From Desulfobacteraceae bacterium (GTDB lineage Bacteria; Desulfobacterota; Desulfobacteria; Desulfobacterales; UBA5852): a stretch of 64,000 nucleotides of DNA. Both the position numbers and the translations under genes were made by a program. The notes beneath the pieces are model-generated. The model was not told the origin of the DNA, made no database searches, and was given only the letters and a program-made list of their open reading frames with translations. Positions 45,377 through 55,399 of this stretch are shown one piece after another. Every line of letters begins with the position of its first letter. Within the stretch, counting starts at the first letter, position 1. Where the stretch lies: the NCBI GenBank assembly GCA_014237395.1, contig JABZFP010000004.1, positions 1-64,000 on the forward strand, in the 5' to 3' direction.

Positions 45377-46504
45377 TTGGTTTTGCCTCGAATACTTGTC
45401 TTGTCTAAGCGTCAATACACGAATAAGGACCTTATCGACGACCGTTTTGGACGCCTGAGGGAAATTCCCCTGGCATTGTCACGAAGGGGATATGATGTCG
45501 AAGGCTTATGCCTTAGCTATACATTGAAACCGGAGGGGCGATTTCAAGATGAAGGCGTATTGTGGCAGAGCTTCAATTTATCGCTATTAAAACTACCCAA
45601 GTTTATTAAATACATAAACACTGCCAATAGGATCGCCCAAAAATCCGACCTCATTTGGGCCTGTTCAGACTCCATTTATGGGATCATCGGTTTTTTCATC
45701 GCACGACGCCACAACATCCCGCTTGTTTTTGATTTGTATGATAATTTTGAATATTTCTTTTTTGGACGCTTGCCGCTGATCAAGCAGCTGTATTTTTTGT
45801 CTCTTCGAAAATGTGCGGCGGTAACCTGCGTAAGCGCACCATTGGCTGAACGGATAATCGTAATTCGAAGACGATCTAATATCACCGTGATTGAAAACGC
45901 AGTGCGTACCGACATCTTCAAACCGATGGATAAAAAAGGCTGCCGGCAATTTTTAGGTCTGCCCGAGCGGGGCACCTTTATTGGCACCGCCGGGGCTATC
46001 CATCGGAATCGCGGGATAGAAACCCTGTTTGAAGCCTTTCAGCACTTGAAGGTGAAAATACCAGATTTACACCTTGTTTTGGCCGGCAGATGGGATGCTG
46101 GTGTCCCTCGCAGTCAAGATGAACGCATTCACTATCTGGGCGAATTGCCGTTGGAGAAAGTGCCCTTTGTCTTCAACAGTCTTGACTTAGGCGTAATCTG
46201 CAATCTGGATAATGAATTCGGTCGTTATTGTTTTCCCCAGAAGGCCCATGAAATAACGGCATGCCATGTGTCATTCATCGCCGCGAATGTCGGCAGCATG
46301 GCCAGATTCCTATCCAACACCCCCCATCGCCTGTTTCAACCTGGCAATGCCGAATCCCTGATGCAGAGTATCATTTTCAACCTCCAAAACCATACGCCCA
46401 TTCCATCCAGACAACCGACATGGAATGAAATGGCCCAAAAGATGGAAATGGTTATTCAAAATGCCATCTATCCATCAGATTACGGAGATAACACATTACG
46501 GTGA
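45377..46504 (+). CDS. GT4-like glycosyltransferase
   Basis: A 375-residue protein with GT-B features: PRILVLSKRQYTNKDL at the start, GTAGAIHRNRGIETLFEAF in the second domain, and a late helix containing CFPQKAHEITACHVSFIAA. The motif usually read as E-x7-E is less typical here, with HEITACHV. The start may be TTG 45377 or TTG 45383. It is followed by a methyltransferase gene. Confidence 0.83.
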   Translation: MVLPRILVLSKRQYTNKDLIDDRFGRLREIPLALSRRGYDVEGLCLSYTLKPEGRFQDEGVLWQSFNLSLLKLPKFIKYINTANRIAQKSDLIWACSDSIYGIIGFFIARRHNIPLVFDLYDNFEYFFFGRLPLIKQLYFLSLRKCAAVTCVSAPLAERIIVIRRRSNITVIENAVRTDIFKPMDKKGCRQFLGLPERGTFIGTAGAIHRNRGIETLFEAFQHLKVKIPDLHLVLAGRWDAGVPRSQDERIHYLGELPLEKVPFVFNSLDLGVICNLDNEFGRYCFPQKAHEITACHVSFIAANVGSMARFLSNTPHRLFQPGNAESLMQSIIFNLQNHTPIPSRQPTWNEMAQKMEMVIQNAIYPSDYGDNTLR

Positions 46505-46598
46505 CAGCCGTAATATCTTTGCGCTTTCACACCATTGCGGCATAAGCCTACATGGTTAGCAACAATCGATGCTTAATCTTAAGGAATGAATTTTAATC

Positions 46599-47369
46599 GT
46601 GATTTTAAAAATGAAAAAAAGATTCGTGTCCAAGATCCAATCACAGGAAATCTATACCTCGATCTCGGAATATTTACCGGAAAATAATTCACGTCCGCAC
46701 ACTCTAAACGGCTATTTAAAAAAGATAATTAACCACGCAACTTCCCCCTTTTATGCGCTCGATCTTGGCTGTGGCAAGGGGGATTCAATAAAAATATTCG
46801 AATTTCTGAATCGAGAAGTCGTGTGGCATGGGGTAGACGTTGAGGACTCACCCGAGGTTAAAAATCGCACCCGGAAAAACGATTCGATCCTCACTTTTAA
46901 CGGCGTAAACTTGCCCTACAAGGATGATTATTTTGATCTAGTATATACCAATCAGGTCCTCGAGCATGTTCGCCACCCCGACGCACTGATTCCTGATGTT
47001 TTTCGTGTTTTGAAGCGCGGCGGAATTCTCATAGGCTCAGTTTCTTATCTTGAACCCTATCACTCCTACAGCATTTTCAATTACACGCCTTATGGTCTTG
47101 CCGAGGTGATCAATAACGGTGGGTTCAAGTTGATCGAAATACGTCCCGAAACTGACGCTTTAATGCTGATTATTCGGCAATTGTTCAATGGATCAAGTCA
47201 TTTTAAATCCATATGGAATCACAATTATCTCTATACACTCATCAGAATTATGGGCTCTATTTTCAATTTAAGACACCGAGAGCTCAATTTCCTGAAAGTT
47301 CAGTTTTCAGGACATATCATCTTCCTTGCAAAAAAGCCTGTTACGGATAAATGCGGGAATGAACAATAA
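46599..47369 (+). CDS. SAM-dependent methyltransferase (class I)
   Basis: The 256-residue protein has LDLGCGKGDSIKIF for SAM binding and FDLVYTNQVLEHVRHPDALIPDVFRVLKRGG, which is typical of class I enzymes acting on small molecules or sugars. The start is GTG 46599, with AAGGA upstream; ATG 46611 is an alternative. It ends the plus-strand run and converges with the GT4 gene at 47444. Confidence 0.85.
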   Translation: MILKMKKRFVSKIQSQEIYTSISEYLPENNSRPHTLNGYLKKIINHATSPFYALDLGCGKGDSIKIFEFLNREVVWHGVDVEDSPEVKNRTRKNDSILTFNGVNLPYKDDYFDLVYTNQVLEHVRHPDALIPDVFRVLKRGGILIGSVSYLEPYHSYSIFNYTPYGLAEVINNGGFKLIEIRPETDALMLIIRQLFNGSSHFKSIWNHNYLYTLIRIMGSIFNLRHRELNFLKVQFSGHIIFLAKKPVTDKCGNEQ

Positions 47370-47443
47370 ACCCCGGAGCCCATCGAGTCCGAATATTTTC
47401 TTACAGGCATATGCCGAAAATTGAATTTCCCTCGATTTAAATG

Positions 47444-48646
47444 CTACGCATCGATCATGTACTGAATGACCTTCTTATACCCCTCAGCAACTACATTCCA
47501 GTCAAATCGCTGAAGAGCGTATTGACGCCCAGCGCGTCGATATTGCCCCAACTGGGATCGATTCTGCAGGAGTTGCAGGACGGCCGCCGCGATGGCTTCG
47601 GAGGACCGTTGCGGAATGATAAGGCCCGTAATTTTGTCTTGAACCACGTCTTTCAGAGCATCTAGGTCGGTTGCAATAATCCCGCAGCCGCATCCCATGG
47701 CTTCAACCGGCACCAACCCCAATCCTTCCTGATCGCCATCCTTGGCGACGATTGAAGGAAAAATCAGTATCTCCGATGCCTGATAGAATTGGGGCAGTTC
47801 TTTATTATTAACAGCGCCATGGAAAATAACCGAGCTTTCAAGGTTGTTTTCATTTACATATCTAATGTGGTCCGATTTATTATGGCCGTCGCCAATTACT
47901 TGCAGGGTTGCATCAGGTATGTCTTCAATAATTTTAGGCATTGCCTCAAGCAAATAGTGCACCCCTTTCTTCTCAACCAGACGTCCCACAAACAAAAGTT
48001 GATTACGATGAGGGGGATTTTGAGATTGTGTAAAAAGGTCAGTTAAATCGACCCCCATCGGCATCACATGGATAGGCAATGAATCCTCCGAAAGGCGCAA
48101 TACTTCTTTTTTCAGTGCGTTGCTGACCACGGTACAGACATCAACATTTCTGAATACAAATTGCTTTATTTTTTTAAACAAACGTCCCTTCAGTCCATAG
48201 ACGTCAGCGCCGTGCGCAGTACAGATGATCTTTGGGGCACATTTAACCATTCGGCAGGCGATAACAGCAATCAAAGTCTGTGGAATAACCCAATGAGCAT
48301 GTATGACCTTTGGTTTTAGGCGTGCAATTAAGTGAAGCAAGGAGGCTAATTCAAACAAGATAAAAAAAGGGATCTGTAGGTATAAAAACGAATTGTGTTT
48401 CAAATTGCTAAGAATGCCACCTTGATAGGCCAGTTTTTGATATTTCTCAAAAAAATATTTAAATCTGACAACATTCAGGTTATCCAGCTTTTCATATTTT
48501 CGCGCTCCGTGGCAATGGGGCGCCAGTACGGTAACATCGAAAGAATCTGAAAGCTTATGAGCAAGTTGATAAACAAATGGGGGATCGGTATCTTTGGGCC
48601 AGCGTGGGAAGCTTGAAGTCAAAATCAGAATGGGGGATTTTTTCAC
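47444..48646 (-). CDS. GT4 family glycosyltransferase
   Basis: A 400-residue GT-B enzyme: TSSFPRWPKDTDPPFVYQLA at the start, FVGRLVEKKGVHYLLEAM, and FPSIVAKDGDQEGLGLVPVEAMGCG with the E-x7-E motif. The start is GTG 48646, two bases after the stop of the upstream GT2 gene, so translation is coupled. It is convergent with the methyltransferase and begins the long minus-strand run as read from the left. Confidence 0.9.
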   Translation of the reverse strand: MKKSPILILTSSFPRWPKDTDPPFVYQLAHKLSDSFDVTVLAPHCHGARKYEKLDNLNVVRFKYFFEKYQKLAYQGGILSNLKHNSFLYLQIPFFILFELASLLHLIARLKPKVIHAHWVIPQTLIAVIACRMVKCAPKIICTAHGADVYGLKGRLFKKIKQFVFRNVDVCTVVSNALKKEVLRLSEDSLPIHVMPMGVDLTDLFTQSQNPPHRNQLLFVGRLVEKKGVHYLLEAMPKIIEDIPDATLQVIGDGHNKSDHIRYVNENNLESSVIFHGAVNNKELPQFYQASEILIFPSIVAKDGDQEGLGLVPVEAMGCGCGIIATDLDALKDVVQDKITGLIIPQRSSEAIAAAVLQLLQNRSQLGQYRRAGRQYALQRFDWNVVAEGYKKVIQYMIDA

Positions 48647-48648
48647 TA

Positions 48649-49515
48649 TTATTTATTTTCGCTTTCACGGTATATCATCTGGCTAATTTGTTCTGAGACA
48701 AGCCCGATCATAAAGATGATGACCGCCGACGTAAATAACAATGCGCTCATGTTGGTGAATCGGCCTGAGCTGAAATAGGTATAAGCATAATAGCTCAATC
48801 CTAATATGAAGGTTCCACAACTAACGGGGAGAAAAACTCTAAATGGTGAAAAAATCGTACATATTCTAATAATGATCAAGAAAAATCGAGTCCCATCGCG
48901 AAATATCTTTATATTACTTTTTCCGCTTTGTCGGCGCATAACTTCTACCGGTACATATTTCAGCGATAATCCACTCCGTAATATGCAAAGAGTGGATGTC
49001 GTTGGGTAAGAATAGGTATTGGGTAGAAGATATAAAAATTTGCGCATAACATCGGCTTTGACCGCACGGAAACCGGAAGTAAGATCACGAACGGGAAATT
49101 TTGCAACATATGTGGCAAAAGCGTTGTAAAAAATATTCCCTAAGCGACGAATGAGTGAAGCTTGGTATAACCCTTTTCGGGTACCCACCACCATATCAAA
49201 CTCCGGGAAACGGTTCAGCAATTTATCTATATCGTTCGGGTCGTGCTGACCGTCCGCATCCATGAATACGAGGATATCCCCATTGGCATTACGAATACCC
49301 GTTTTGACCGCAGCGCCATTGCCAATGTTGTAGGGGTGACGAATCGTAATTGCGCCCGCCTCCCTGGCTTTCTGTTCCGTTTGATCAGTTGAACCGTCGT
49401 CTACCACAATAATCTCAAACTCTGGATATAGACATACTATTTTTTCAACTATTTCACCGATTGTAGTTTCTTCGTTAAAACAGGGTATGATGATGGATAC
49501 AGGGGTTTTTCTCAT
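48649..49515 (-). CDS. GT2 glycosyltransferase, polyprenyl-phosphate-mannose synthase-like
   Basis: Of 288 residues, about 1-225 are a GT-A domain (SIIIPCFNEETTIG, VVDDGSTDQT, VFMDADGQHDPNDI with DxD, and DLTSGFRAVK) like dolichol- or undecaprenyl-phosphate sugar synthases. Two membrane helices close it. It would make a lipid-linked single sugar, the donor for GT-C enzymes such as the ones at 49583-51340 and 55400-59572. A close paralogue lies at 52084-52959. Confidence 0.88.
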   Translation of the reverse strand: MRKTPVSIIIPCFNEETTIGEIVEKIVCLYPEFEIIVVDDGSTDQTEQKAREAGAITIRHPYNIGNGAAVKTGIRNANGDILVFMDADGQHDPNDIDKLLNRFPEFDMVVGTRKGLYQASLIRRLGNIFYNAFATYVAKFPVRDLTSGFRAVKADVMRKFLYLLPNTYSYPTTSTLCILRSGLSLKYVPVEVMRRQSGKSNIKIFRDGTRFFLIIIRICTIFSPFRVFLPVSCGTFILGLSYYAYTYFSSGRFTNMSALLFTSAVIIFMIGLVSEQISQMIYRESENK

Positions 49516-49582
49516 TTTTTAATGACTTCCATAAGAATGACTAATTTATAACTTATCGTTTATTTGCCGCAATTTGTATCCG

Positions 49583-51340
49583 TCAATATTCTTTTATGAC
49601 AAAAAGATAATAACCATTGTTTGCCATAATTTCTTGAATATGTTGTCTCCAAAATTTTTGTAACGCATCTCTTTTATCATGGTCTAATGCTTGCCGTGTC
49701 CAGTTGTGAAAAAGATCCCAGCGTATCACGAGATGGGTGATACCATGACTGCGAAGAACAGACAGAACATCATCTGGCGAAGGTTTTCCCCTGAGGCTTT
49801 CTCCTAAAATTCCTTCGCTGAAAACGATCTCACGATCAAAATAATACATCCGCTGACCCACAAAAAGTCCGAGTATCCTTGCATCTGGTGCCAGATTGTC
49901 ATTGATATATTTGATCAGCAAATATTCGGGCCATCGTTCAGAAATATAGGTATCACGTGTCACTTCTCCGTTAAGATATCCTAACGGTTCCACTTTTCGG
50001 AATCGATCGACAAAATAATTCGCATTATAGCCAAGCATCAAGAGAATAGCCAGACTCAAAAGTAACTTTAATAAGGTTTGCAAGCTCGGAGCACAATTCT
50101 TTCGAATATATTCCCAGGAGCGGAAGATCCCAATCATAGCCAGAATGACAATAGCAGGAAGAGCTGGAAGGATATAGCGAATGCGGACCGGAGCGGTAAA
50201 AAAAGCGATTAGGATAAATAAGATACTGAACCCGCACCATATGCGTTGTTCAATTTTTATGGTGGCCGGCAACGTCCCCAATGGAAGGAAACCGGCAATG
50301 GAAAACACCAGAAGGAAAGGATTCAGCTTGCCATCGAAGTGACGCGGACTGTCGTCTCGGCCTTCATAGAAAATCCTCAACGGCATCAATGCCATATAGC
50401 CCAATGACTCCTTGAAAACCAAATGACGAACGACCATCGTTCCGGAAGTGTCCTGCACCATGGTCGCTGTTCGGCTCCACTCAGGGTCCGAGCTGTCCTC
50501 CGTATTGAATACCCTATTGAACATCGGATAAATCGGATTTTGTTTCAAAATCGTGTTGCGAATCATCCATGGCGAAAAAACGATCAAGGCCACCCCGACG
50601 AAACACACGGTTGCAAGAATTACTGACCGTAGGCTTCCACGGGGCGAAACGATTCCTGCATCGGTGAGCTGATCGCTTTTCGTTCCTTCGCTTAGTCTTT
50701 GCTGTAAAAGCTTCTCACCCTTATCCAATCTTGATCGCAGATACGGCACCATCAGGGATAAAATAGCAAGGATTACCAGCGCATTGTATTTCGTACCCAG
50801 TGCCAGTCCGCACCATACACCGCTCCAGATAAGGCAGCGCATTTTGAATCCGGAATCTATCCAGCGAAGGACCATATAAATTGAGGCAAACCCAAAAAAA
50901 GCCACGCCAAGATCGACGTAGACCTCGGACGCCAGGCGAACGACGATCGGTGTCGAAAGCCAGAGCAATGCCCCCAGCATACCGAACACGCTGCCCATCC
51001 GGGGCTTTAAATAGTGATACGTCAATCCGGCAGTTAACAGCGCAAAAAACAGATGAATATATTTCGGTGCGATGTCGTTTCCGAAAGACAGAACCGCGAG
51101 GTAAAGCAGGTCCAGATTCATGGGGTAATAGGAAAACGGGATATCCGGCAACTCGACGATACCGCCATGCTTTATAAACAGCTTGGGGATAGCGAGATGA
51201 TGGGTTAAAGCATCGCGGCTAACGGGCGGAACACTGGCGGTCAGAACGATCCCGACGATCAACACGAAAAGTGCCAAAATCAAGCCCAGCAAGACAACTT
51301 GTGGGACACGATTGGGCTTCTTTTCAATAAGTGCTCCCAT
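49583..51340 (-). CDS. GT-C type membrane glycosyltransferase (GT39/ArnT-like)
   Basis: The 585-residue protein has about ten to twelve helices. The first outer loop (ASVPPVSRDALTHHLAIPKLF) has the acidic residue expected in the catalytic loop of GT-C enzymes, followed by a second loop with YYPMNLDLLYL. It should use a polyprenyl-phosphate sugar and act outside the membrane. The soluble C-terminal part is about 90 residues. It is between two genes for enzymes that may make the donor. Confidence 0.8.
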   Translation of the reverse strand: MGALIEKKPNRVPQVVLLGLILALFVLIVGIVLTASVPPVSRDALTHHLAIPKLFIKHGGIVELPDIPFSYYPMNLDLLYLAVLSFGNDIAPKYIHLFFALLTAGLTYHYLKPRMGSVFGMLGALLWLSTPIVVRLASEVYVDLGVAFFGFASIYMVLRWIDSGFKMRCLIWSGVWCGLALGTKYNALVILAILSLMVPYLRSRLDKGEKLLQQRLSEGTKSDQLTDAGIVSPRGSLRSVILATVCFVGVALIVFSPWMIRNTILKQNPIYPMFNRVFNTEDSSDPEWSRTATMVQDTSGTMVVRHLVFKESLGYMALMPLRIFYEGRDDSPRHFDGKLNPFLLVFSIAGFLPLGTLPATIKIEQRIWCGFSILFILIAFFTAPVRIRYILPALPAIVILAMIGIFRSWEYIRKNCAPSLQTLLKLLLSLAILLMLGYNANYFVDRFRKVEPLGYLNGEVTRDTYISERWPEYLLIKYINDNLAPDARILGLFVGQRMYYFDREIVFSEGILGESLRGKPSPDDVLSVLRSHGITHLVIRWDLFHNWTRQALDHDKRDALQKFWRQHIQEIMANNGYYLFVIKEY

Positions 51341-51344
51341 CCCC

Positions 51345-52109
51345 CTAATTTCCGCTCGATGGTTTTCGGGCCGTCAGCTTAAATGCCCAGCAAAATCGTT
51401 TAAGAAACGGTATGCGGGCAATTTTTTCATCCAGTTGTATGAGCGTTTCCATTCTGGTTTCCGATATCGACAACGGCAGAATGTCCGGGAAAGCCGCAGG
51501 ATATGCAAAAAATCCGAAGTAGTTGAACTCAATGATCTCCAAATAGGATTCAATTTGGCGGATAAGGTCGATTGGACGAATGGATCGATGCAGGGAACTG
51601 AAGTGGTTGTCACGATTTTTTAGAATGTATTTCAAGGCCCGCAAGGGGCTGAGATTCGGATCTACCAAAACGGCAACACCGCCGGGCTTTATAATACGTG
51701 CAATTTCGGCTGCGGCAGATGCCATATCAGACAAGTGATGCATTACCCCTTTGGCCATGACGCCATCAAAACACCCGTCTTTGAAGGGCAATTTTTCAGC
51801 ATCCCCCAGCACGACCGGCATTTTTTTGCGCTGGGCGAACCGAAGCATACCGTCTGAGATATCGACACCGATCAGAGACCGCTGTTGATTCTTTAAAAGC
51901 AGCACTTCCTGAATCCATCCGGTGCCGCATCCTAAATCGAGCCACAAACCTTTGTCTGGTGCTGACGCCAGCATCTTTTCGGCCCACCATACGTGATAGC
52001 GTTGCGAATGTAGGCAATGGTAACGTTCGCTTTCGTATGCCGCCGACACACGGTTTTGGATGTCAATTTCCTGTAACTGCCTCTCACTCTTCATACATGT
52101 AACGCTCAC
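51345..52109 (-). CDS. SAM-dependent methyltransferase (class I)
   Basis: The 254-residue protein has LDLGCGTGWIQEVLLL (SAM loop), GVDISDGMLRFA, and FDGVMAKGVMHHLSDM, of UbiE/COQ5-like form. It overlaps the GT2 gene at 52084 by 26 bases if the start at 52109 is used; the second methionine, ATG 52094, is an alternative and would leave an 11-base overlap. Likely acceptor: a lipid-linked or surface sugar. Confidence 0.85.
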   Translation of the reverse strand: MSVTCMKSERQLQEIDIQNRVSAAYESERYHCLHSQRYHVWWAEKMLASAPDKGLWLDLGCGTGWIQEVLLLKNQQRSLIGVDISDGMLRFAQRKKMPVVLGDAEKLPFKDGCFDGVMAKGVMHHLSDMASAAAEIARIIKPGGVAVLVDPNLSPLRALKYILKNRDNHFSSLHRSIRPIDLIRQIESYLEIIEFNYFGFFAYPAAFPDILPLSISETRMETLIQLDEKIARIPFLKRFCWAFKLTARKPSSGN

Positions 52110-52959
52110 GACGCATCACGCTGATCTGGTCCACCACCAGACCGAAAAAAAAGATCATGAGAGCCGCCAGCAAGCACAGCAGGGCCCCGTTGGCCAGGGT
52201 CAGCCGAACTGTCGCGATCACGTATGCGCCGTAGACCACGCCCAAAACCGCCAATGCGATCGAGACCGGTATAAAGATACGCAATGGGCTGAACAGCACC
52301 ACCAGTCGCAAGATAAGCATCAATACAGTGAAGCCGTGACGCACCTGCCGAACCGTGCTGGTTCCAACTCTTTTCCGAGTCTGGATGGGGACGAATTTCA
52401 CGAGGAACCCCATTTTCATCGCTGCGACCGTCGATGTGGATGTGAACGAAAAACCTTCGGGCAGCAGGTGCAGAATTTTTCTTATAAAAGAGCGTCGAAA
52501 AACACGCATACCCGAATTAATATCCGATATCTTATTGCCAACAATGAAATTGGCCGCATGTGTCAGGATCCATTTACCGGGGACTCTGAATAAATCGATG
52601 CGGCTGCCCGCAGCCCTTTCGCCGATCACCATATCGAGATCGGAAATCTCTTCGTACAACCGCTGCAGGTCTTCCGGACGGTGTTGGCCGTCTGAATCGT
52701 AAATTGCCAGCAGTTCGCTTTCCGAGGCGCGGATACCGGTTTTCAAGGCCGCCCCGTAGCCGCGGTTGTATGGATGATGTATCACGCGCAACCGGTTGGT
52801 ATAATATTCAAGAATTGCCTCTGTACCGTCGTTTGAGCCATCGTTTACAACGATCAAGTGCCAGCCATTCTGCTCAATGAGCGGCAGAAGTTCATCCAAC
52901 GTGCCGCGAATCGCTTCTTCCTCGTTATAGACCGGAATAATGACGGTCAGATCTCTCAT
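52084..52959 (-). CDS. GT2 glycosyltransferase, polyprenyl-phosphate-mannose synthase-like
   Basis: A 291-residue paralogue of the enzyme at 48649-49515: VIIPVYNEEEAIRG, VVNDGSNDGT, AIYDSDGQHRPEDL and DINSGMRVFRR, with two C-terminal helices (ending FFFGLVVDQISVMRRE). The pair probably differs in sugar or prenol use. It is encoded in front of the overlapping methyltransferase gene. Confidence 0.88.
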   Translation of the reverse strand: MRDLTVIIPVYNEEEAIRGTLDELLPLIEQNGWHLIVVNDGSNDGTEAILEYYTNRLRVIHHPYNRGYGAALKTGIRASESELLAIYDSDGQHRPEDLQRLYEEISDLDMVIGERAAGSRIDLFRVPGKWILTHAANFIVGNKISDINSGMRVFRRSFIRKILHLLPEGFSFTSTSTVAAMKMGFLVKFVPIQTRKRVGTSTVRQVRHGFTVLMLILRLVVLFSPLRIFIPVSIALAVLGVVYGAYVIATVRLTLANGALLCLLAALMIFFFGLVVDQISVMRRERYMYEE

Positions 52960-53103
52960 CGAGGGTCACTCCAGATATACAACCTAAGAATAGATGGGTT
53001 TCGCTAATGGCGTCGTCATCGCCGAATGAAATCGGGCGGTGTTCCCCTATCAGCCATTATCGTATTACGTGAATACCTTGCCTGAACAGAATAGCCACCT
53101 TGG

Positions 53104-54075
53104 TTATACCTGTTCTAAAGAAACGTTTTTTACCTCCTGCCGATTGGGCAGGCGCATCCAAAAAACCGCACTTATTAAACCGACGCAGACAATGTAAACT
53201 AAATTATATAAAAACGCAAAACTCAGGGCACTGGCAGGTGATATGCCAAAACGCCCCAGAAGGAATATAAATACCGCTTCGCGTGTGCCCAATCCGGCAA
53301 TCGTCACAGGGATGAAACCAACCAGGATGGCGATGGAAACAATCATTGCAACGGTTAAATAATCAAGTCCTAATCCGATGGCACGAGCGATAAAAAAAGT
53401 CTGAAGAAAGTAGATGGCGTAACTAGCGGCTGTCATTATCAACATGTATGCAATTTGGCGCGATAGAAGCTGTCCAGCTTTCTGGCTGAAAGATGCGAAC
53501 GCTTCCCCCCGTTTTTTGCTGAGACGGTTCGATATAATTTTCCTTACCATCCCTGCCCTACCGCTCGATTGCCAATGATATAATATCAACCAGGGCGATA
53601 GCGCTGCCGCGATGCAGATTAGGCCGGTGGTCATCAGTGATTGGAATCCAAGCCCTAAAGGATAAAGGCTAAAAAGCGCAACCATCATCAAACAGTATAA
53701 GTCAAGACAACGGTCCGCGATAACACTTGGGAGCGCTTGACTAATGGATGCCCAACCTCTTTGTTTCAAAAAAAAGGCTTTGGCAATTTCTCCCAATCGG
53801 CCTGGTGTCAGCAAGCCGATATAAATTCCTGCGAAGTAAAACGATAAAGCGTACCTAAAAGGGCAGTGGATCGCCTGTCGGGTTAACATTCTCTGCCAAC
53901 GAAAAGCCCGCAAAGCGACTTGGGGAAAGATCAGGATAATTGCAGCTGAGAGTAACACAGGGTCGCTTAACTTGAGCTGCCTCCAGACCTCTTCAAGATC
54001 AACGTGATAAAGAATAACTGCCAACAAAATTAAGCCGATTGCCTTTAAATATTTCCCCCCCTTCATTTTAGGCAT
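53104..54075 (-). CDS. AglD-like integral membrane protein (LPG synthase TM region family)
   Basis: The 323-residue protein has about eight helices and the pattern PGRLGEIAKAFFLKQRG early and GLGTREAVFIFLLGRFGI late, as in the UPF0104/AglD family. Such proteins lie in glycan clusters and are thought to handle lipid-linked sugars or lipids; archaeal AglD adds the last mannose to a pathway lipid. No catalytic residue can be assigned. GGAAGAAAG stands before ATG 54075. Confidence 0.85.
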   Translation of the reverse strand: MPKMKGGKYLKAIGLILLAVILYHVDLEEVWRQLKLSDPVLLSAAIILIFPQVALRAFRWQRMLTRQAIHCPFRYALSFYFAGIYIGLLTPGRLGEIAKAFFLKQRGWASISQALPSVIADRCLDLYCLMMVALFSLYPLGLGFQSLMTTGLICIAAALSPWLILYHWQSSGRAGMVRKIISNRLSKKRGEAFASFSQKAGQLLSRQIAYMLIMTAASYAIYFLQTFFIARAIGLGLDYLTVAMIVSIAILVGFIPVTIAGLGTREAVFIFLLGRFGISPASALSFAFLYNLVYIVCVGLISAVFWMRLPNRQEVKNVSLEQV

Positions 54076-54196
54076 CTTTCTTCCGTTTACATGTTTTTAA
54101 AGTTGGAAAAACATTCAAGGTTGGCACGTCGAATATTTAGGTTAATGCATCCCGGCAGGAAATTTCAACCCGCAGAAAGTTTAATAGTTCTGCGAT

Positions 54197-55363
54197 TCAA
54201 TGGATCACCTTGCGAATTATTTCCGGTGGTATCTGTGCCAGATACACATTACCCTCAATGACATAGGCGGGTGTCCCTGTTATGTCCAGTTTCATCCCGG
54301 CCCATATATCTTTTGCTAACAACATCTGCAGATCAGTCCTTTCGCTCAGGGCTTTTCGCATACCGGACAAGTCAACACCTGTCTGCAGGGCAAGCTCTCT
54401 GAGATCGACTTCTTCCCTTTTCGAACCTTTTTCAAATAGAATATCATTCACTTGCCAAAATTTTCCCTGTTCATTGGCGTAAAGCGCTAGAATGGCCATT
54501 TTTCCTGAACCATTGTGGAAAGGCTCCTTCACGAGAGGATTGATGGCATGGTCCATGGGAAAATGCCGATGCACTATTCGGATATCGTCGGGATAACGGG
54601 CAACAAGTCTACGCAAATAGCGATGCATCTTTCGGCATTGGAAACAAAGGTAATCCGTGTACTCCGTGATTTCCAGCTTCGGATGGGAAGCGCCTATCCA
54701 GGGATGTCCGTCATCGGTAATACCGGTAGCCAGAGTTCCCAACGGTAGTTCGGCACTATACTGCCAATATGACGGAAAGGCGATAATAGCCACAAGCATC
54801 ATCGAAAAAATGAGGCCGGCACTCCATCGTGTTATTGAATTGCGCCACAGCAGGAGGATGTCTTGCCTTAGGCCTATGCATAACGAGGGGAGATAAAATC
54901 GCTTGCGAATGATCCAGATATAAAAAAGTAACAGCAGGTTTATGCCGTAGCTCAGGATGCACATGATGCAGTAGCTGTGGACATAATAGGTAGAAATGAA
55001 CGCCAGAACGACGCTATAGAGACTGAAGAACAAAGCGATCAGTTGAAGAACCGCCCAGCCGTTCTTTTGGCGATGCCATTCCCCCTTTGCATTGACGAGC
55101 ATCAGTAAAAATACGAGGTAGCCCAAAACGCCCCATACGGGCACCGGTACTCCCAAGAGAATGGAATAAGGGCTTTGGGAAACCGTGTCACAATTAATGG
55201 ACTTGCTGATGGCACAAAAACTGCTGTAGCCTATATCTGTATAGACGCGATAATGGGATATCGACAAATAGATGGAATCGGCAAATCCACCAACCGAGAG
55301 GATGAAAGCCGGCCAAAAATAGACTGGAAAAGGATATGCTTTTATTTTTTTTTCATTTTTCAA
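54197..55363 (-). CDS. VKOR-DsbA fusion, disulfide-forming membrane protein
   Basis: Of 388 residues, about 10-155 are a VKOR domain with all four redox cysteines (Cys50, Cys58, and Cys132-Cys135 in YCIMC) in four or five helices. A further helix (about 182-200) leads to a periplasmic thioredoxin-like DsbA domain with C240-FQ-C243, a later GTPAYV cis-proline loop, and the DsbA-like helical insert. It would oxidise exported proteins and pass electrons to quinone. The start is TTG 55363; no ATG fits this frame nearby. It lies between GT-C genes in the pilin region. Confidence 0.92.
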   Translation of the reverse strand: MKNEKKIKAYPFPVYFWPAFILSVGGFADSIYLSISHYRVYTDIGYSSFCAISKSINCDTVSQSPYSILLGVPVPVWGVLGYLVFLLMLVNAKGEWHRQKNGWAVLQLIALFFSLYSVVLAFISTYYVHSYCIMCILSYGINLLLLFYIWIIRKRFYLPSLCIGLRQDILLLWRNSITRWSAGLIFSMMLVAIIAFPSYWQYSAELPLGTLATGITDDGHPWIGASHPKLEITEYTDYLCFQCRKMHRYLRRLVARYPDDIRIVHRHFPMDHAINPLVKEPFHNGSGKMAILALYANEQGKFWQVNDILFEKGSKREEVDLRELALQTGVDLSGMRKALSERTDLQMLLAKDIWAGMKLDITGTPAYVIEGNVYLAQIPPEIIRKVIH

Positions 55364-55399
55364 GATGCAACGCCGCTCCTGATTTTACCAATGCTGCTT

